NCBI RefSeq assembly: GCF_000026945.1
Contig: NC_012864.1
Coordinates: 992,001 to 1,056,000 of the forward strand
Direction of reading: 5' to 3'
Source of the DNA: Candida dubliniensis CD36
Taxonomy: Eukaryota; Ascomycota; Pichiomycetes; Serinales; Debaryomycetaceae
DNA: 64,000 nt
A model generated the notes under the pieces. The model was not told where the DNA came from. It worked only from the letters and a program-made list of their open reading frames with translations, and did not search any database. The position numbers and the translations under genes are program-made. Shown here piece by piece: positions 11,101 to 21,296 of the stretch (position 1 is its first letter; every line of letters starts with the position of its first letter).

Positions 11101-12369
11101 TTATTTGGCAGTGGAATCTGTTTTACTCGTGTTGTACTTGTTATATCTCCTATTGTAATGACTTCCATAGGTTTGTCCACTACTGTTACCTGTACTGCCA
11201 CCCGCTGTAGAGCCATTAGCACCATTACTAGTAATAGACTTTTCTCTTTCTCTTTCATTATCAGCATGAACTCTATAATCAAAACTAACACCAAAAACTC
11301 TTTCATTAGAACCGATATCGATGGTTTGAATACAATCTCCACCTTGGTTAATCAAATCACATTCACGAATGACACGTAATATCGAATCACAAATGATTCT
11401 TCTTGCTTGAAATGAAGTTAACTTCTTGGTTTGGTCCTTTTTCCCAAAAAAATTTAAATTGGAGTTCCATAAACTTATAATATCTTCATCTTTACGAACA
11501 CTTAACACTAATCCACAAATATCATTTAATAATAACTCTTGGATTTCACTGGAATTAGAATCAGGAATTAAAGATCCTGTTAAAGTCTTTAACACTAATC
11601 TTTCCCAAATTAAGCTTGTTCTTTTACGGAATAATTCTTGTTTACTGCTTTTCTTATCATTATTACTATTATGTCCATCCATAATTTTTCTATTAAACCG
11701 GAAAACCCATCTCCCACCCTTTGAATTTATTGGATCTTCCCATACAGGATTCACACCTGTTTTGAAAATTAAAAACTCCGTGCCAATGTTTAAGGTATAT
11801 GTTTTTTTAATAGATGAAAAACTACTCCATAATTGTTCTAAAGAAGCAATATGATGGATTGGGTTCCCAGTGGAAAAATCAATAAACTCCAATTCATTAG
11901 TAGTTTGCAAATAAGAATCAACCTCAGCACTTTGCTGCTGCTGCTGTTGTTGTTGTTGTTGTTCTGGCTGTTGATCTTCAATTGACTCTTGTAATTCTTC
12001 TGATACTTTTTGTCCTTGTTCTTTTTTCTTATTTCTTGAATGATACCATATGGTCCAACAATAAGGTAATGTGTGATGTGACTCTGGAACAGAAGCTAAT
12101 GCCTCTCGAGTTAACTTTTCAATATCCAATTTGGGAATATTAGATGGAATGGTAGGAACAGAATATGAAGATGAATTGAACTTTCTTGAACCTGAAATAG
12201 TAGAATTAGGATTGGTGGTGGTGGTAGACGATGTTGGCGATGATTCCAGTATTGGAGTTGTTGGTGTTGATGACTGTGATGCAAATGATGACGTTGATGA
12301 ATCATTGTTAGTTGTTTGATTCATTATTCTGTTAAACAATGATTCTGCTCTCTTTAAATTCTCCGACAT
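11101..12369 (-). CDS. eIF4E-family cap-binding protein (4EHP-like)
   Basis: 422-residue protein with an eIF4E fold in the middle and C-terminal half. Recognisable blocks in order are LPYCWTIWYHSR (first cap-sandwich strand), the LEQLWSSFSSI helix, PVWEDPINSKGGRWVFRFNRK (Trp-Glu cap-recognition block), and the NDICGLVLSVRKDEDIISLWN block. It is much longer than canonical eIF4E (about 210 residues): a Ser/Thr-rich N-terminal 80 residues, a polyglutamine insert near residue 138-147 and a Gly/Ser-rich tail. The leading motif and divergence point to the class 2 (4EHP) type, often a translational repressor, rather than the housekeeping initiation factor. Which role it has here is inference. Confidence 0.85.
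   Translation of the reverse strand: MSENLKRAESLFNRIMNQTTNNDSSTSSFASQSSTPTTPILESSPTSSTTTTNPNSTISGSRKFNSSSYSVPTIPSNIPKLDIEKLTREALASVPESHHTLPYCWTIWYHSRNKKKEQGQKVSEELQESIEDQQPEQQQQQQQQQQSAEVDSYLQTTNELEFIDFSTGNPIHHIASLEQLWSSFSSIKKTYTLNIGTEFLIFKTGVNPVWEDPINSKGGRWVFRFNRKIMDGHNSNNDKKSSKQELFRKRTSLIWERLVLKTLTGSLIPDSNSSEIQELLLNDICGLVLSVRKDEDIISLWNSNLNFFGKKDQTKKLTSFQARRIICDSILRVIRECDLINQGGDCIQTIDIGSNERVFGVSFDYRVHADNEREREKSITSNGANGSTAGGSTGNSSGQTYGSHYNRRYNKYNTSKTDSTAK
11930..11965 (-). repeat. CAG/CAA polyglutamine tract in the eIF4E-like gene
   Basis: Run of CTG/TTG triplets on the + strand, coding for about ten consecutive Gln on the minus strand. Such tracts vary in length between Candida strains, so this is a candidate polymorphic site. 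Confidence 0.65.
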
Positions 12370-13156
12370 GATGAAACTAGTTAAAATGACTATTACTTAT
12401 GTGAAAGAAAGGAAAAATCCACCTCCTTTTATCTCAATCAAAATGAGCTATTAATACAAGAGAATTAAATAATAATAATAAATTAATAAAACAACAAATT
12501 TAATAAATGAACTGGTTTTCCTCCCTTAAATGCACTTTTATTCAAAAAAAAAAAAAGAAACCTAATTGATAATGCTGATAAAATTGATCTTTAATGACAA
12601 TACTAGTGAAACAAAAAGATATGTATATATATACAAGTGGAAGTTGAAATATCGAATGAAATCCTTTAAAACAAGATTAAAATAAAAATTAATGTAATGC
12701 TAGGAAAACTGTAGGGCAAAAAAAAAAAAGATGTGTGTGAGAAGCAAGAAAATTTTTCGATTGATTGAGAGGGATGATTAAAATTTTGTTCTTATTATTA
12801 TTTAATATTCGTAGATTTTTTTTAGTGTGTGTGTCTCTCTGTCTCATCCCATCAATCATCACCCACCACCACCACCATCGTACTTTTCTTTCTTTCTTCC
12901 TCTCCCTTACCAACAAGAAAATTTTTTTTTTTCTTCCTTTGATTTTCCAGATTTTCCACCTCCCTCACTCAACTTATGTTATAGATTTTTAAATTGATGG
13001 AGGCTTTTCTTTTTTTTTTTTTGGGCAATTATATGCACAACAATTTTTTGTGGTGGTTGCTAAACTATTCTCTATTTTACACTCAATTAATTCAATTCAA
13101 TTCAATTCATACACAGACATATATAGTTTCGACGTTATTCACCAGATTGCATCTTA
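12370..13156. other. Intergenic, eIF4E-like promoter
   Basis: About 0.8 kb holding the 3' region of DUG1 and the promoter of the eIF4E-like gene. Short ORFs on both strands here are composed of homopolymer and pyrimidine-rich sequence and are not credible genes. TTCAATTCAATTCAATTC repeats occur near 13087-13110. Confidence 0.45.
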
Positions 13157-14614
13157 TTAAGCTTTACCGTAATAATGTAAATACCCACCCAATGTCTTAC
13201 AACCATTGATATAGTTAACTACATCTAATTTTTCATTGATTGAATGAGCACCATCGTCACCTCTACCCATTGGTAAAAGTAAAACATCAACACCCAATTC
13301 TTTTTCAAAAGTCAAAGTAATTGGAATTGAACCACCTTCTCTGGTAAAATCAGGAACAACATTCCACACATCTTGGGTTGCCTTAGCAGCTGCAGTGAAA
13401 CTATCATTAAATGGATCAGAAACCCAGTAATTACCATCATGAATTAATTCAACTTTGAACTTATTTGGGGAATTTAATTTTTTGAATTCAGAGGTTATAT
13501 GTTGGAATACTAATTCGTCCAATTTTTTCGATTCAATATCTGGGACTGTTCTGATGGAGAATTTACCAATCACTTTAGCAGGAATAACAGTTTTAGCACC
13601 TGCTCCTGAAAAAGCCCCTTCAATACCATGCAATGAAAGGGAAGGGAATCTCCATCTATGTTTCAAAATATCTTTTTTGTTGTCATGCAATGAAGTTTTG
13701 GAACCACTAGCAGCATTTAATTCTTCAACTGAAAAATCAATACTATCATATAATTGATCTTCTTTATCAGTGACAGGAGCAACCATATCAGAAACACCTG
13801 GAATCAAGATTTTACCACTGCCATCAACTAAAGTAGACATCACTTTGACTAAATCAGTCATTGGTTCAGCAATAATCCCACCAAAGATACCACTGTGCAA
13901 GTCAGCACCAGGTCCTTCAATGATAATTTGATAGTAGTTACAACCTCTTAATCCATAAGTCAAGACAGGTTTGGTGGTACCTAACCAATAGTTATCTGAA
14001 ATAGTCACTTGATCGACTTTTTTAAAGTAGTTTTGTGCTTCTTTAGCAACAAGTTCATCCAATCCTAAAGATCCACTTTCTTCCATACCTTCAAAGCAAA
14101 CAACTAAATTAACTGGTAATTCCCACCCCAATTTATTATGAGCTTCAATGACATTCAACCATCCCACAACTGGACCTTTGTCATCAGTAGATCCTCTACC
14201 GTACAAGATTTCTTTTTCTTTATCATAATGCATGGTGAATGGTTCAGTATTCCAACCATCGTCTTTCAAAGCTGGTTGGACATCATAATGACCATAAACT
14301 AAAACAGTCTTCTTGGATGGATCATTACCGAAACGACCTAAAACAATTGGAGGTAATTGTAAATTGGTATCTTGAACTGGTGGTGGTTGAGTACCCAATT
14401 CTTTCAATTGGATATCAGTAAATCCCAAAGTTTTCAATTCACCAACCAAAAAGTTTGCCATTTCAACAACTTTTGGTCTTAATGATTCATCGGACGAAAC
14501 TGATGGAATTGAAATTGCCTTTTGTAACCTTTCAATGAATTTTGGTTTCAATTCTTCAATAGTATCGAATAATGGTTGCAAAGGTAATTTTTCATATGTT
14601 GTTGATGTCGACAT
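13157..14614 (-). CDS. DUG1: Cys-Gly metallodipeptidase, M20 family
   Basis: 485-residue cytosolic zinc dipeptidase that cleaves Cys-Gly and other dipeptides, the last step of the alternative glutathione degradation route in yeast. M20 metal-ligand motifs are present in order: VYGHYDVQPA (His and first bridging context), GRGSTDDKGPVVGWL (bridging Asp), and CFEGMEESGSLGL (catalytic Glu and metal Glu), with the later LHSGIFGG and GREGGSIPIT-type blocks and a final His ligand near DDGAHSINEK. The ORF can be extended to 14743, but the ATG at 14614 is chosen because the extension is Lys-rich low-complexity leader and family members start close to this point. Length matches yeast Dug1 (481 residues). 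Confidence 0.95.
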   Translation of the reverse strand: MSTSTTYEKLPLQPLFDTIEELKPKFIERLQKAISIPSVSSDESLRPKVVEMANFLVGELKTLGFTDIQLKELGTQPPPVQDTNLQLPPIVLGRFGNDPSKKTVLVYGHYDVQPALKDDGWNTEPFTMHYDKEKEILYGRGSTDDKGPVVGWLNVIEAHNKLGWELPVNLVVCFEGMEESGSLGLDELVAKEAQNYFKKVDQVTISDNYWLGTTKPVLTYGLRGCNYYQIIIEGPGADLHSGIFGGIIAEPMTDLVKVMSTLVDGSGKILIPGVSDMVAPVTDKEDQLYDSIDFSVEELNAASGSKTSLHDNKKDILKHRWRFPSLSLHGIEGAFSGAGAKTVIPAKVIGKFSIRTVPDIESKKLDELVFQHITSEFKKLNSPNKFKVELIHDGNYWVSDPFNDSFTAAAKATQDVWNVVPDFTREGGSIPITLTFEKELGVDVLLLPMGRGDDGAHSINEKLDVVNYINGCKTLGGYLHYYGKA

Positions 14615-15307
14615 TGTATGTTGATGTAGTTTAGTAATAATGAGTTGATGATTGGAGAGGAGAGGAGAGAAAGTGTAAGAAAAAACTGAAACGGCCTGGA
14701 TCTTCTTTTTTTTTTTCTCACGGAATTTGGATTGAAGTGTCAAACTTCTGGTACGTAGTACAGTCTTTGTCGCATATTACTTTGAGTGGTGCGAAGTCAC
14801 AAACAATCTTCGTGCCACACATCACAATGGCCATACAAGTTCTTCAATAATGCCTCACAGTTCAATACAGAAAAGTTTTTTTTTGTGCAAATGTTCGTGG
14901 TATGTTGGAAGAAGAAGAAGAAGTGAGCTTAGTTCGTAGAAATTGCCGTCTTTAGCCGATATAGATCATTGGAAAGAAATGCTGGAGGTAAAGTTTTTGT
15001 GACGACAATGTTAAAACAACCACAAGGCTATTCAACATATAGTTTTCGAGGTTAAAGAAAGAGGTAGTGTTAACTTAATATTGAATTTGAATTGATTATT
15101 ATACCAATTTGCTTTGTCTAGTAAATGATGAGTATCAAATTCTAAAATACCCTCCATGGCTCTGAGTTGCGTACGGAAGTGAAAAAAAAAGAACTGATAA
15201 CCACGACGCGGTAGATGAATCTAAAAAAAAAAAATTGTCAGGGATCTACTTCATAAGGATCTTTAACCCATTCATCTAATCGGTGTATCAAACAGGACTA
15301 TTGGAAG
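14615..15307. other. Divergent promoter region
   Basis: About 0.7 kb shared by DUG1 (minus) and the unassigned gene at 15308 (plus). It contains a short GAA repeat near 14910-14922 and several A-tracts. No gene is seen. Confidence 0.45.
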
Positions 15308-16903
15308 ATGGCTTATATTCCTGACAATGTGTCGGTTATCTCATTACTGTCAGATTCTTCTGATGAAGATGATATGGATATCATGACCGTGATATCTGGT
15401 AGGAAAACGGAGGGAATAACAACCTACAAATCAACACGAAGGTCACTGCGAATACACCAAATGAATACCAGCAATACAATACCGAATAATACATACCCCC
15501 TGAAACTATCAGATTCGAAAAAACCATTTGATATCCAAATACCATCAGTATTCAAATATGAAGCAAATAAAATACACAAGATAAATACTCGAAATGAGAA
15601 TATCAAACAAGAGATTAATAAAGAAGAAAAAGAGTTGAAAGAAAAATACGAAAAATTGCAACAAATCAAGGCCAAGTTAGTAATTGAATTAAATGATAAT
15701 GGATCCGATGGACTTCTTAGATACGACGCCAATGAGAACTCGCTGTATATTGACAGTCTTATAAAGCAGGAAATCAACGATATGGACAAAGTTAGAAGAA
15801 ATTTCTATTTTCTAAAAAACGTCGAAGATGTGATATTTGATTTTGAGGGTGAAAACTTTGAATATATTCCCCAATCTTTGTTGTTTTTGATTACTGCCGA
15901 CCCTATAAAAGCATATAATACTAGCCCCATTATAAAAACCGATTTAAGGTATTTCATAATGAGAGCTTTGAGTACAGTGTTAAATCCACAGCATTTGATA
16001 TCAATAATTGAAATGATTAAAAATGTCCAAGGCAATGTTTTCACGTTTGATGAATTGATTAAATTTACCAATAAATTTGGAGGGGAAACCAAACTTCTCC
16101 AAAACAATAAAATGTCATTAAAAATTAACATGTTTAATAATCATTTGAGAATGCAGTTATTGAGACTAACGTTACTTTTCAATTGCTACTTGATTGGTGA
16201 CAACAATGATGAGCAGAATTTAGTTGGTATTTTGAAATTGTTTACCTATATTGTATCTGATTACAATGCCAATAAAAGAGAATATACTACATTAGAATAT
16301 TTCACCGTGACTGTATTTACTAAATTAATCAAAAAATACCACAAGCCTGATAATAATAATGAATTTGTATCACAATTATTTGAATATATATCAGGGATTG
16401 AAGTCGTCAACTATGGGAATCTTCAAGAAACTGATACTACAAAAAGCCTCGAACTATGTTTCAATTTTGTGAGATTGTTGAATGTTGCTTTTGCCCGCAA
16501 TAATGATAGAAACATCACTGATGTCATTTACAAGTTGAATATTATGATAATTTTAAATGGAATTCCCATTTTTGATAGATCCGTGCCTGAACTAGTCAAT
16601 AGTCTTGTTTCATATATCAAATTAACAGAAATTGATTTGAAATTTTGTTACAAAATTAAAACATTAAATTTTATACTCAATGGTCAATACATGGTGAATC
16701 AAACTCGTGATACCCTTAATCAAATCAAAGATGATATTGTTGAATTGAAAAAAATATTTTATTCTTCTATGGAGAAACTAACAACTTCTACAGAGGGTCT
16801 TGATTTAGTAATGATGGTTCAAGATGTTTTCCATCAACTAGAGTATTTGAATAATTTGATAGAAAGTTTCCAACATGAAGATTTATTTTATAATGATATA
16901 TAG
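15308..16903 (+). CDS. Unassigned protein with N-terminal SUMO-interaction-like motif
   Basis: 531-residue protein that I cannot assign to a family with confidence. Residues about 9-19 read VSVISLLSDSSDEDD, a hydrophobic core followed by Ser/Asp/Glu, the hallmark of a SUMO-interacting motif; a second weaker hydrophobic-Ser patch follows. Residues about 80-125 are a charged coiled coil. The rest is a helical, Leu/Ile-rich domain without transmembrane segments. A SIM plus coiled coil plus helical domain would fit nuclear genome-maintenance factors, for example Nse6/Slf2-type subunits of the Smc5/6 complex, which diverge very fast, but nothing in the sequence proves this. Codon 65 is CTG and should be read as Ser. 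Confidence 0.75.
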   Translation: MAYIPDNVSVISLLSDSSDEDDMDIMTVISGRKTEGITTYKSTRRSLRIHQMNTSNTIPNNTYPLKLSDSKKPFDIQIPSVFKYEANKIHKINTRNENIKQEINKEEKELKEKYEKLQQIKAKLVIELNDNGSDGLLRYDANENSLYIDSLIKQEINDMDKVRRNFYFLKNVEDVIFDFEGENFEYIPQSLLFLITADPIKAYNTSPIIKTDLRYFIMRALSTVLNPQHLISIIEMIKNVQGNVFTFDELIKFTNKFGGETKLLQNNKMSLKINMFNNHLRMQLLRLTLLFNCYLIGDNNDEQNLVGILKLFTYIVSDYNANKREYTTLEYFTVTVFTKLIKKYHKPDNNNEFVSQLFEYISGIEVVNYGNLQETDTTKSLELCFNFVRLLNVAFARNNDRNITDVIYKLNIMIILNGIPIFDRSVPELVNSLVSYIKLTEIDLKFCYKIKTLNFILNGQYMVNQTRDTLNQIKDDIVELKKIFYSSMEKLTTSTEGLDLVMMVQDVFHQLEYLNNLIESFQHEDLFYNDI

Positions 16904-17067
16904 AGTTGGGTTTGTTCTGCTATCAAATAATAGGAAGTTTCCGTTAGTATATAAGAATAATATTTAATAAAGTATTTTATCAAAACATTTCTTAAGCAAC
17001 ACATCCCGAGTTTAATTCGATGCCAAATCAACATAAAATAATATTGAAGTCTGGGTCCTTGTCTTTG

Positions 17068-19135
17068 TTATCTACTGATAAACTCTTCTACTTGTGGAAT
17101 CTCTTTTTTCTTTCTTTTCTTTGTACTTTCGTCTTCATCCAGATCAAAATACCCCCCATAATAAAGGTCTTCTGAATTACAGCTACGTACAACCTCTTGA
17201 CTAGCATTGTATTCCAATTCGTCAAAAAAAGGATCCTTGTGACCATCTAAACAGTGCAAACGTGAAGAGCCCTTGGATATTTTCTTCAAGGTTTTATGGA
17301 ATCTATCAACATGTAAAGTGAGTCCCTTTATTTTTTGCAACATATTTCTGGCCTCAATGATATCCAAATTCCAATTACACTCAGTAACTACTGTCATTTT
17401 GACACCGGTATTCTGCAAAAATGGTGATATTGAACGAAGCTGGCAACAAGATAGGTCCAAATGTTTAAAGTGCGACAATGTCAACTTGACAAGGTTCACA
17501 TGCTTAAAGTTATTAAATCGAAGGATCAATTTGCGCAAGTTGTGCAAACATTCAAATGATTCAGGCAACTCATCGATTCCCATTCTTATTAAAGACAAAT
17601 ATTTCACGCTAACCGGGAATAGATCAATAGACATTTTCTTAACTCTACCTTTGAAAATTTTAATCGTTTCAAGCATTGATTCTTTTAAATTCAATAGTCT
17701 TAATTGTTCTTCGTCAGTATAAAAATTTTTTTAAATAAAAGTATTTCATCAGTGAGGGCCATTTGACTTTTTCAGTTAGAGGCACTATTCCTCCCTTGTA
17801 TTTGGCACTCAAGATCAAATGCGAAAGTTGGGCTGGTAAGTTATGGATAAAATCTGTGCCTTCAAAAATCATTTGGTCAGCTTTTATGGTGGCATTAACA
17901 GCCATACGGGGAAGCCTGAAATTACTTTTAAATGCTACTTTTGGCACTTGAATCTGTATAAATTCTAAATTTTCTAGTAATTCCAAATACCCATCACCTA
18001 AACGCGTATCTGAAAGTATTAGTTTTGTCAATGTCATGGGAAGTTTCAAAGTGTTTAAATTAATCTTCATAAACATTGCATTTTCGATCGACAACAGTTT
18101 CAAATTTGGAGGAAAAGTCAAGGTTAAATTTTTAAAGTTCTCTGGAACTTCGAATTTTGGCAAGAGTCTATTATATGTACCTGTATAAGCAAAGCTCTTT
18201 AACTCAGGAAAATCTTTGCCGTTAAACAAGTCAACTGGGTAAATACAGTGACGCAATCGTAAATGTTTAAGATGTTGAAACTGTTTCAAACCTTCAAAAT
18301 CTGAAAGATTATGACAAGATGCTATGGACAATTCTTTTAAATTTAGAACAAGTAGATTCGTCTCACTAAAGGACTCTATAGATGACCAGGCGTATCTTAA
18401 ATATTCTAAATTGAGCAATCGTTGTGATTCAAAAATCGCCTTCTCACCTCGTAATGTGTTGATGTTCAATTTACGTAAATTTTTAGGTAAAATCATATCA
18501 TTTGGACGACAAAACTCTACGCGCAACTCCTCAATATCAGACGAAAGGTTACATGGATCTTCCGTCTCAGGAAGGAAATGCATATTCAAACGCAATTTTT
18601 TTAGTCCATCAATATTGTAATCCTCCAATGTGGTGGCAGATAGTTCGAGACTTCTGGCAATACTGGGCAATGTATGCACCTCTCCAAAAGATGTCAAACC
18701 TAACTCCAGAATTGATGATTAACTCTAAACATGGATCCGGATCATCGAAATCTTCTGGAAAAAAAAATGCCCAGAGAGATGACTAGCTTTGTGTAGAACT
18801 TCTGGAATTGTCTCCAAAATATACTGAAATATACGCATATCACGAATCTTGATTCTTTTAGGATATACATGCCATTGGTCCATTCCCGATTTAAACTTCT
18901 TTGGTGTTATGGCACTAGATTTGCAGCAGCAAGTTTTAGTTCTAATGACAGACTTCTTATAACAGTTGTTGACTTTATCAGTGATGTTCACGTTGGACAA
19001 GATTTCAGAAGCAACAATATCTCTAATCAGTGCAAAACACAACAATTCTGGTAACATACACCTAGGTAAGAAGGAAATGATTCCAGCAGTAACATTAGGG
19101 GGAAGATTTTGCTATACTCTTGAAATGATCAACAT
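17068..19135 (-). pseudogene. Disrupted leucine-rich-repeat gene, IFA-family-like
   Basis: Remnant of a protein of about 680 residues, read in pieces on the minus strand. It opens at an ATG at 19133-19135 and has an in-frame TAG at 19112-19114 just before a conserved-looking LPPNVTAGIISFLPRCMLPELL block. It continues to about 18760, where an A9 run (18759-18767) shifts the frame; a second shift lies near 18719. A 327-codon LRR segment runs from about 18697 to 17714, and after a third shift in an A5T7 run (17721-17732) a last 208-codon LRR segment ends at 17068. The joins are smooth in the alternate frames (for example FYLKKFLY then TDEEQLRLLNLKE). The F-box/LRR-like architecture resembles the IFA family of Candida, in which many members are pseudogenes, by recall. 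Three lesions lie in or near homopolymers, so some could be sequencing or assembly errors; the TAG is not. Confidence 0.75.
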
Positions 19136-19617
19136 TAGTTCTTGTAGTTGATTTCATATTACCGGCTGCAATGGTAAGGGAGCAAAATGAGATAGCTTTC
19201 TATACCAGTAATTATGGTACGACGCGTTAAAAATACCTGTCGAGCTATAATTATATGAACGTGTTTTCGATACAAATCGCTTTTAATAAATCCTACCGCG
19301 TTGCGAATGAAAAGTGTTTTTTAGAAAAAACGCCGTATAATGGTACTGTAGATTAGAAATGAACTCACACTATGAGATGTAAATTCTTAAATTCATACGA
19401 ACTAGTGGTAAAACAAAATGTCTGGTGTTGTTAGTTTTTCTGTAATTAATAGAAATAGATTTGTATCCCAGAAAAAGGCAATGTCGTGTACATTTTTTTG
19501 TTTTTTTCGTTTGAATTGAGAGAAACCTCACTCAAGAAATTAGAAATATGGAAATCTCAATTAAGTACTATCTTCAATATTCCAACAATCATTAATAGTA
19601 AAAATCATACATTAATA
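19136..19617. other. Intergenic, OST5 promoter
   Basis: About 480 bp between the broken LRR gene and OST5, in divergent orientation. No gene or clear motif is seen. Confidence 0.45.
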
Positions 19618-19887
19618 ATGTCATCTTCCCTTGGAGCACCATATAACGAATATGCTCGTTTATACGATGTTGGATCATCTCCAGTTGAATCCAGTCCATT
19701 TACAACTTATACAACCGTGTTTACAGTGTTGTTGCTATTACTTTCATTTGGGTCTCTATCCATGGCTTTATTAGGTGACGTGAAAAAGAAAAATCCTGTC
19801 GGCTATACCCTCAATGCAATTATTGCTTCCATATCGATTGGATTGTCTGCAATTTATGTGTCTAATTATGTTGGTGTTTATATTTAG
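19618..19887 (+). CDS. OST5: Oligosaccharyltransferase subunit Ost5
   Basis: 89-residue membrane protein, a small subunit of the ER oligosaccharyltransferase that transfers the lipid-linked glycan to Asn. Two transmembrane helices are visible at about residues 30-52 and 65-85, with a KKK-rich loop between them, and the C-terminus reads IYVSNYVGVYI, closely matching the end of S. cerevisiae Ost5 (FASNSFGVYV as I recall). Length fits the family (86 residues in yeast). The longer ORF from 19486 is rejected because its extra N-terminus is low-complexity leader. It lies next to a second ER protein, the disulfide isomerase at 20362. Confidence 0.85.
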   Translation: MSSSLGAPYNEYARLYDVGSSPVESSPFTTYTTVFTVLLLLLSFGSLSMALLGDVKKKNPVGYTLNAIIASISIGLSAIYVSNYVGVYI

Positions 19888-20361
19888 AGGTCCTACATCA
19901 CAAGTGTTTGTTTTACTAAAATGATCGTAAACTCTGATTTGATGGAGACAAATAATATAGAAAGAAGGTATTCCCAGTATATTGTATTTGCTAGTGGTTG
20001 TTGGATAAGCAATATTTTTGGGGTTAACAATTAGTTTTGTTTGTCCTTTACTGTTATTGTTATCCTTTTTTTTTAATTCACATAATATTTTATAGAATGT
20101 GAGGTGATTGTATAACTCCATATTCAAGAAGTAAATGCTTGTCCTTGAGTCGATTATTCTTCTCCATCGTCTAAAGTAGTACTCAAACTTTATGTAACCT
20201 CTGGTTTGTACGCCAATTTTTGTCAAAACTTTTTCTTACAACCAGTCGATTTGAGAATATACGAATCGGAATACAACTTGTGCAAAAAAAAATAAATGCA
20301 AGAACAAAAAAATCTGAAAAATTTTCAAAACTATAGAGATTAATAACTACAGAAAGGCAAA
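19888..20361. other. Intergenic, promoter of the disulfide isomerase
   Basis: About 470 bp with no supportable gene. The minus-strand ORF covering 19771-20226 is antisense to OST5 and of non-coding composition. Confidence 0.45.
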
Positions 20362-21261
20362 ATGTTTTTCAATCACTTGTTGGCATTGGTTCACATTCTT
20401 ATTTTAGTTTCTGCTGGATCACAAGCAGATGAATATGCGTCAGACCCAAATATATTTGAGTTGACGCCTTCAAATTTTGACAAAGTAGTCCACAAGTCTA
20501 ATTACACTACTTTGGTAAAGTTCTACGCCCCTTGGTGTGGATATTGTCAGAAATTACAGCCTGTGTATCATAAATTGGGAAAATATATCAATAAGGATGC
20601 AAAGTATTCTATTAACATTGCTAGTGTGAATTGTGACAAGGACTACAATAAACAGTTGTGTTCACAATATCAAGTTCGAGGATTCCCCACACTAATGGTG
20701 TTCAGACCTCCTAAGTACGAAAAGGGGAAACAAGTAAAGTTGCAGAAACATGCCAGTGAAGTTTACCAAGGTGAAAGAAGTGTCAAGTCAATCACCAAGT
20801 TTTTAACTTCAAGGTTGAAAAATTATGTCAAAAAGTTTCACAACATCAAGAGTGACGGCGTCGCAGAATGGTTAGCAGAAGATAAACCTTCTGTTTTACT
20901 TATTTCCAATGCAAACCTGGTTAGTCCATTGTTGAAATCCCTAGCCATTGATTTTCTCGATCGAGTCAAAGTCGGAATGATATCCAAATTCAACGATGAG
21001 CCTCATAAACTTGTTATTGGCGATAAGGAAATTGAAGTTCCATCCACCTCTAAATCGATGTTGTTCTATTTTAACAAGGAAAAAGGAGAGTTGGTAGCTT
21101 ATACAAAATCTGAAAAATTGAACGACAAGGTGAAAATAACTGAATGGATAATAGAACAAACTCAGCAACAACCAGCGGAGGGTCCATTATCCAAAAAAGA
21201 AAACAAATACTATTACAAATATAGAACCGGGAAAAAGAAAATAGAACATGACGAATTATAG
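20362..21261 (+). CDS. MPD1: ER protein disulfide isomerase with HDEL tail
   Basis: 299-residue soluble ER oxidoreductase. A signal peptide covers about residues 1-22, followed by one thioredoxin domain whose active site is WCGYC (Cys59 and Cys62) and which has the cis-Pro motif VRGFPTLMVF. The second half has no second active site and ends in KKIEHDEL, a canonical HDEL ER-retention signal. One active domain plus HDEL and this length matches yeast Mpd1 (318 residues), whereas Pdi1 has two active domains. The middle residue Tyr replaces the more usual His (CGHC), which usually makes the site more reducing. It is separated from the convergent FSH1 gene by only 35 bp. Confidence 0.9.
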   Translation: MFFNHLLALVHILILVSAGSQADEYASDPNIFELTPSNFDKVVHKSNYTTLVKFYAPWCGYCQKLQPVYHKLGKYINKDAKYSINIASVNCDKDYNKQLCSQYQVRGFPTLMVFRPPKYEKGKQVKLQKHASEVYQGERSVKSITKFLTSRLKNYVKKFHNIKSDGVAEWLAEDKPSVLLISNANLVSPLLKSLAIDFLDRVKVGMISKFNDEPHKLVIGDKEIEVPSTSKSMLFYFNKEKGELVAYTKSEKLNDKVKITEWIIEQTQQQPAEGPLSKKENKYYYKYRTGKKKIEHDEL

Positions 21262-21296
21262 TCTATATAGAATCTAATAAATGCGTATACTATTTC

